NCBI RefSeq assembly: GCF_041687175.1
Contig: NZ_JAWLCK010000035.1
Span: 1 to 24,899, forward strand
Direction: 5' to 3'
DNA length: 24,899 nucleotides
Origin: Lutispora sp041687175
GTDB taxonomy: Bacteria; Bacillota; Clostridia; Lutisporales; Lutisporaceae
Shown piece after piece: positions 23,911 through 24,899 of this stretch. Below the pieces are notes generated by a model. That model was not told the DNA's origin. It made no database searches and saw nothing but the letters and a program-made list of their open reading frames with translations. The position numbers were made by a program, and so were the translations under genes. Each line of letters starts with the position of its first letter. Position 1 is the first letter of the stretch.

Positions 23911-24645
23911 TTAACGGCAGCTCAGTAAGGATCCGGCTTCTTTATCCACGATAACAGTTAAATCTCTGTGTAACTGGAGTACAGAAGCTGGGAGTTCTGG
24001 AGTAATAGGCCCTTCAAGGGCTTTTTTTATTGCCTCTGCTTTGGCTTTTCCATTGGCTAAGAGCATTATGCTTCTGCAATGCATTATACTCTTTATGCCC
24101 ATAGTTATTGCATACCTTGGTACTCTATCAATAGCACCAAAAAATCTGGAATTAGCTTCTATGGTATTTTCAGTTAATTTTACTCTATGAGTTATACCTC
24201 CGAAGAACTGAGCCGGCTCATTAAAACCTATATGACCATTGTTGCCGATGCCTAAAATCATCAAGTCAATACCTCCGGCTTTTTCAATCCTGCTTTCATA
24301 AGCTGTACATTCCTTCTCCACATCATCGGCCATGCCATTTGGTATGTTAGTATTTTCTTTTACTATATCGATATGGCTAAAGAAGTTATCCCACATAAAC
24401 CTATAGTAGCTGTTAACATCTTCTCTGGGAAGACCTTGATATTCATCTAGATTAAATGTAATAACTTCCTTAAAAGAAATCTCCTTCCTCTTGTTCATAT
24501 CTATCAGTTCTTTATACATTCCTAAAGGAGTGCTGCCTGTAGGAAGACCTAAAACTACCTTTGGATTTGACTTTACTATATGGGCTACTTTTTCTGCAGC
24601 TGCATGGCTTAATTCATCATAGTTCTTTACTATATGTAATTTCAT
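23911..24645 (-). CDS. nagB: Glucosamine-6-phosphate deaminase
   Basis: The product is 244 residues, the usual Gram-positive length. It turns glucosamine 6-phosphate into fructose 6-phosphate and ammonia. Motifs are GLPTGSTPLGMY (33-44, phosphate site), FNLDEYQGL with Asp67, and LGIGNNGHIGFNEPA (131-145) with the catalytic His138 and Glu143. At the place of E. coli Asp141 there is Asn136, which is also my recollection of other Gram-positive enzymes. The C-terminal ILLANGKAKAEAIKKALEGPIT is typical. It follows nagA by 31 bases in a minus-strand operon for amino sugar breakdown. The ribosome site is GGGAG, 8 bases before the ATG. Confidence 0.96.
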   Translation of the reverse strand: MKLHIVKNYDELSHAAAEKVAHIVKSNPKVVLGLPTGSTPLGMYKELIDMNKRKEISFKEVITFNLDEYQGLPREDVNSYYRFMWDNFFSHIDIVKENTNIPNGMADDVEKECTAYESRIEKAGGIDLMILGIGNNGHIGFNEPAQFFGGITHRVKLTENTIEANSRFFGAIDRVPRYAITMGIKSIMHCRSIMLLANGKAKAEAIKKALEGPITPELPASVLQLHRDLTVIVDKEAGSLLSCR

Positions 24646-24676
24646 TATAACATCTCCCGTAAATAGAATTTTACTA

Positions 24677-24899
24677 TTATAATCTCTGTGAGCCTGATTT
24701 TATCACCTTTCTAATATATATATCCTCATCAAACATAATAATATCAGCAAGGTATCCTTTTTCAATCTTTCCTCGGTCTTTAAGCTCCAAAAGTCTAGCT
24801 GGATTAGCTGTTGCCATCATTATTGCCTGGGGTATGGTTATACCAATATAGGATACGATATTTCTCACAGCACTATTCATGCTTAGAGTGCTGCCTGCC
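24677..24899 (-). CDS. nagA: N-acetylglucosamine-6-phosphate deacetylase, C-terminal part (5' end outside window)
   Basis: Only about 73 C-terminal codons are present; the frame is open to the right edge. The visible part reads AGSTLSMNSAVRNIVSY, then ITIPQAIMMATANPARLLEL, then KGYLADIIMFDEDIYIRKV, a good match to the end of NagA: the AGS-TL helix, the NPA-LL segment and the final ADIV-type strand of the composite domain. NagA removes acetate from N-acetylglucosamine 6-phosphate, giving the substrate of NagB encoded just downstream. Catalytic residues lie outside the window. Confidence 0.92.
   Translation of the reverse strand, partial: AGSTLSMNSAVRNIVSYIGITIPQAIMMATANPARLLELKDRGKIEKGYLADIIMFDEDIYIRKVIKSGSQRL

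Noticed and set aside
23894..23940. Terminator between the ThiF-like gene and nagB
   Set aside because: Only a weak imperfect CTGC/GCAG pairing is present and there is no T-tract.

Overview
The window looks like part of the chromosome of a low-GC, anaerobic, spore-forming Firmicute (class Clostridia or a close relative). The signs are AT-rich intergenic DNA with strong GGAGG-type ribosome sites, two CotF-like spore coat genes, a Bacillus/Clostridium-style 5-oxoprolinase locus with an IclR regulator, a Gram-positive type NagB, and simple hairpin plus T-tract terminators. No rRNA, tRNA, CRISPR array or intact transposase was seen.

Region 1 (1-10930, all minus strand) is one long operon read from right to left: a secreted/membrane protein with a GATase-like region, an ABC ATPase, an ABC-2 permease, a membrane coiled-coil protein with a Gln/Gly-rich linker, a MoxR AAA+ ATPase, a DUF58 protein, a BatA-like VWA membrane protein, and a second VWA membrane protein cut by the window edge. 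Most junctions overlap or are only 2 bases apart. MoxR, DUF58 and VWA proteins are known to work together as a chaperone-like module. Here they are joined to an ABC exporter and three large membrane or extracytoplasmic proteins, so an envelope-associated machine is likely, but its substrate is unknown. REP-like palindromes lie in the operon's two small gaps, and one of them forms the last codons of the permease.

Region 2 (11100-14504) holds a small membrane-anchored protein of unknown function (minus strand) and, divergent from it, a SERCA-like calcium P-type ATPase (plus strand).

Region 3 (14505-15271) has no convincing gene. It is a nested palindromic element that fits exactly between the stop codons of two convergent genes. 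It has imperfect outer inverted repeats of about 98 bp rich in ACACGG, three copies of a 17-19 bp inner repeat, and two inverted copies of a hairpin module whose stems differ by compensatory base changes. This is the most unusual feature of the window.

Region 4 (15272-18296) holds an unrecognised, probably TIM-barrel-like protein, a YigZ/IMPACT family protein, and a small sporulation-looking cluster: an acidic protein with a ten-arginine run, divergent from two CotF-like coat genes that end at a clear terminator.

Region 5 (18358-23167) is a 5-oxoproline utilisation locus: an IclR regulator with its own terminator, then pxpA, an NRAMP-like transporter, pxpB and pxpC. A promoter and a palindromic operator candidate precede pxpA, and a strong terminator follows pxpC. 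The set resembles the B. subtilis ycsF-ycsG-kipI-kipA-kipR locus.

Region 6 (23170-24899) has a solitary ThiF/HesA-like E1 enzyme with an extended -10 promoter, convergent with nagB and the 3' end of nagA (amino sugar catabolism), which runs off the right edge.
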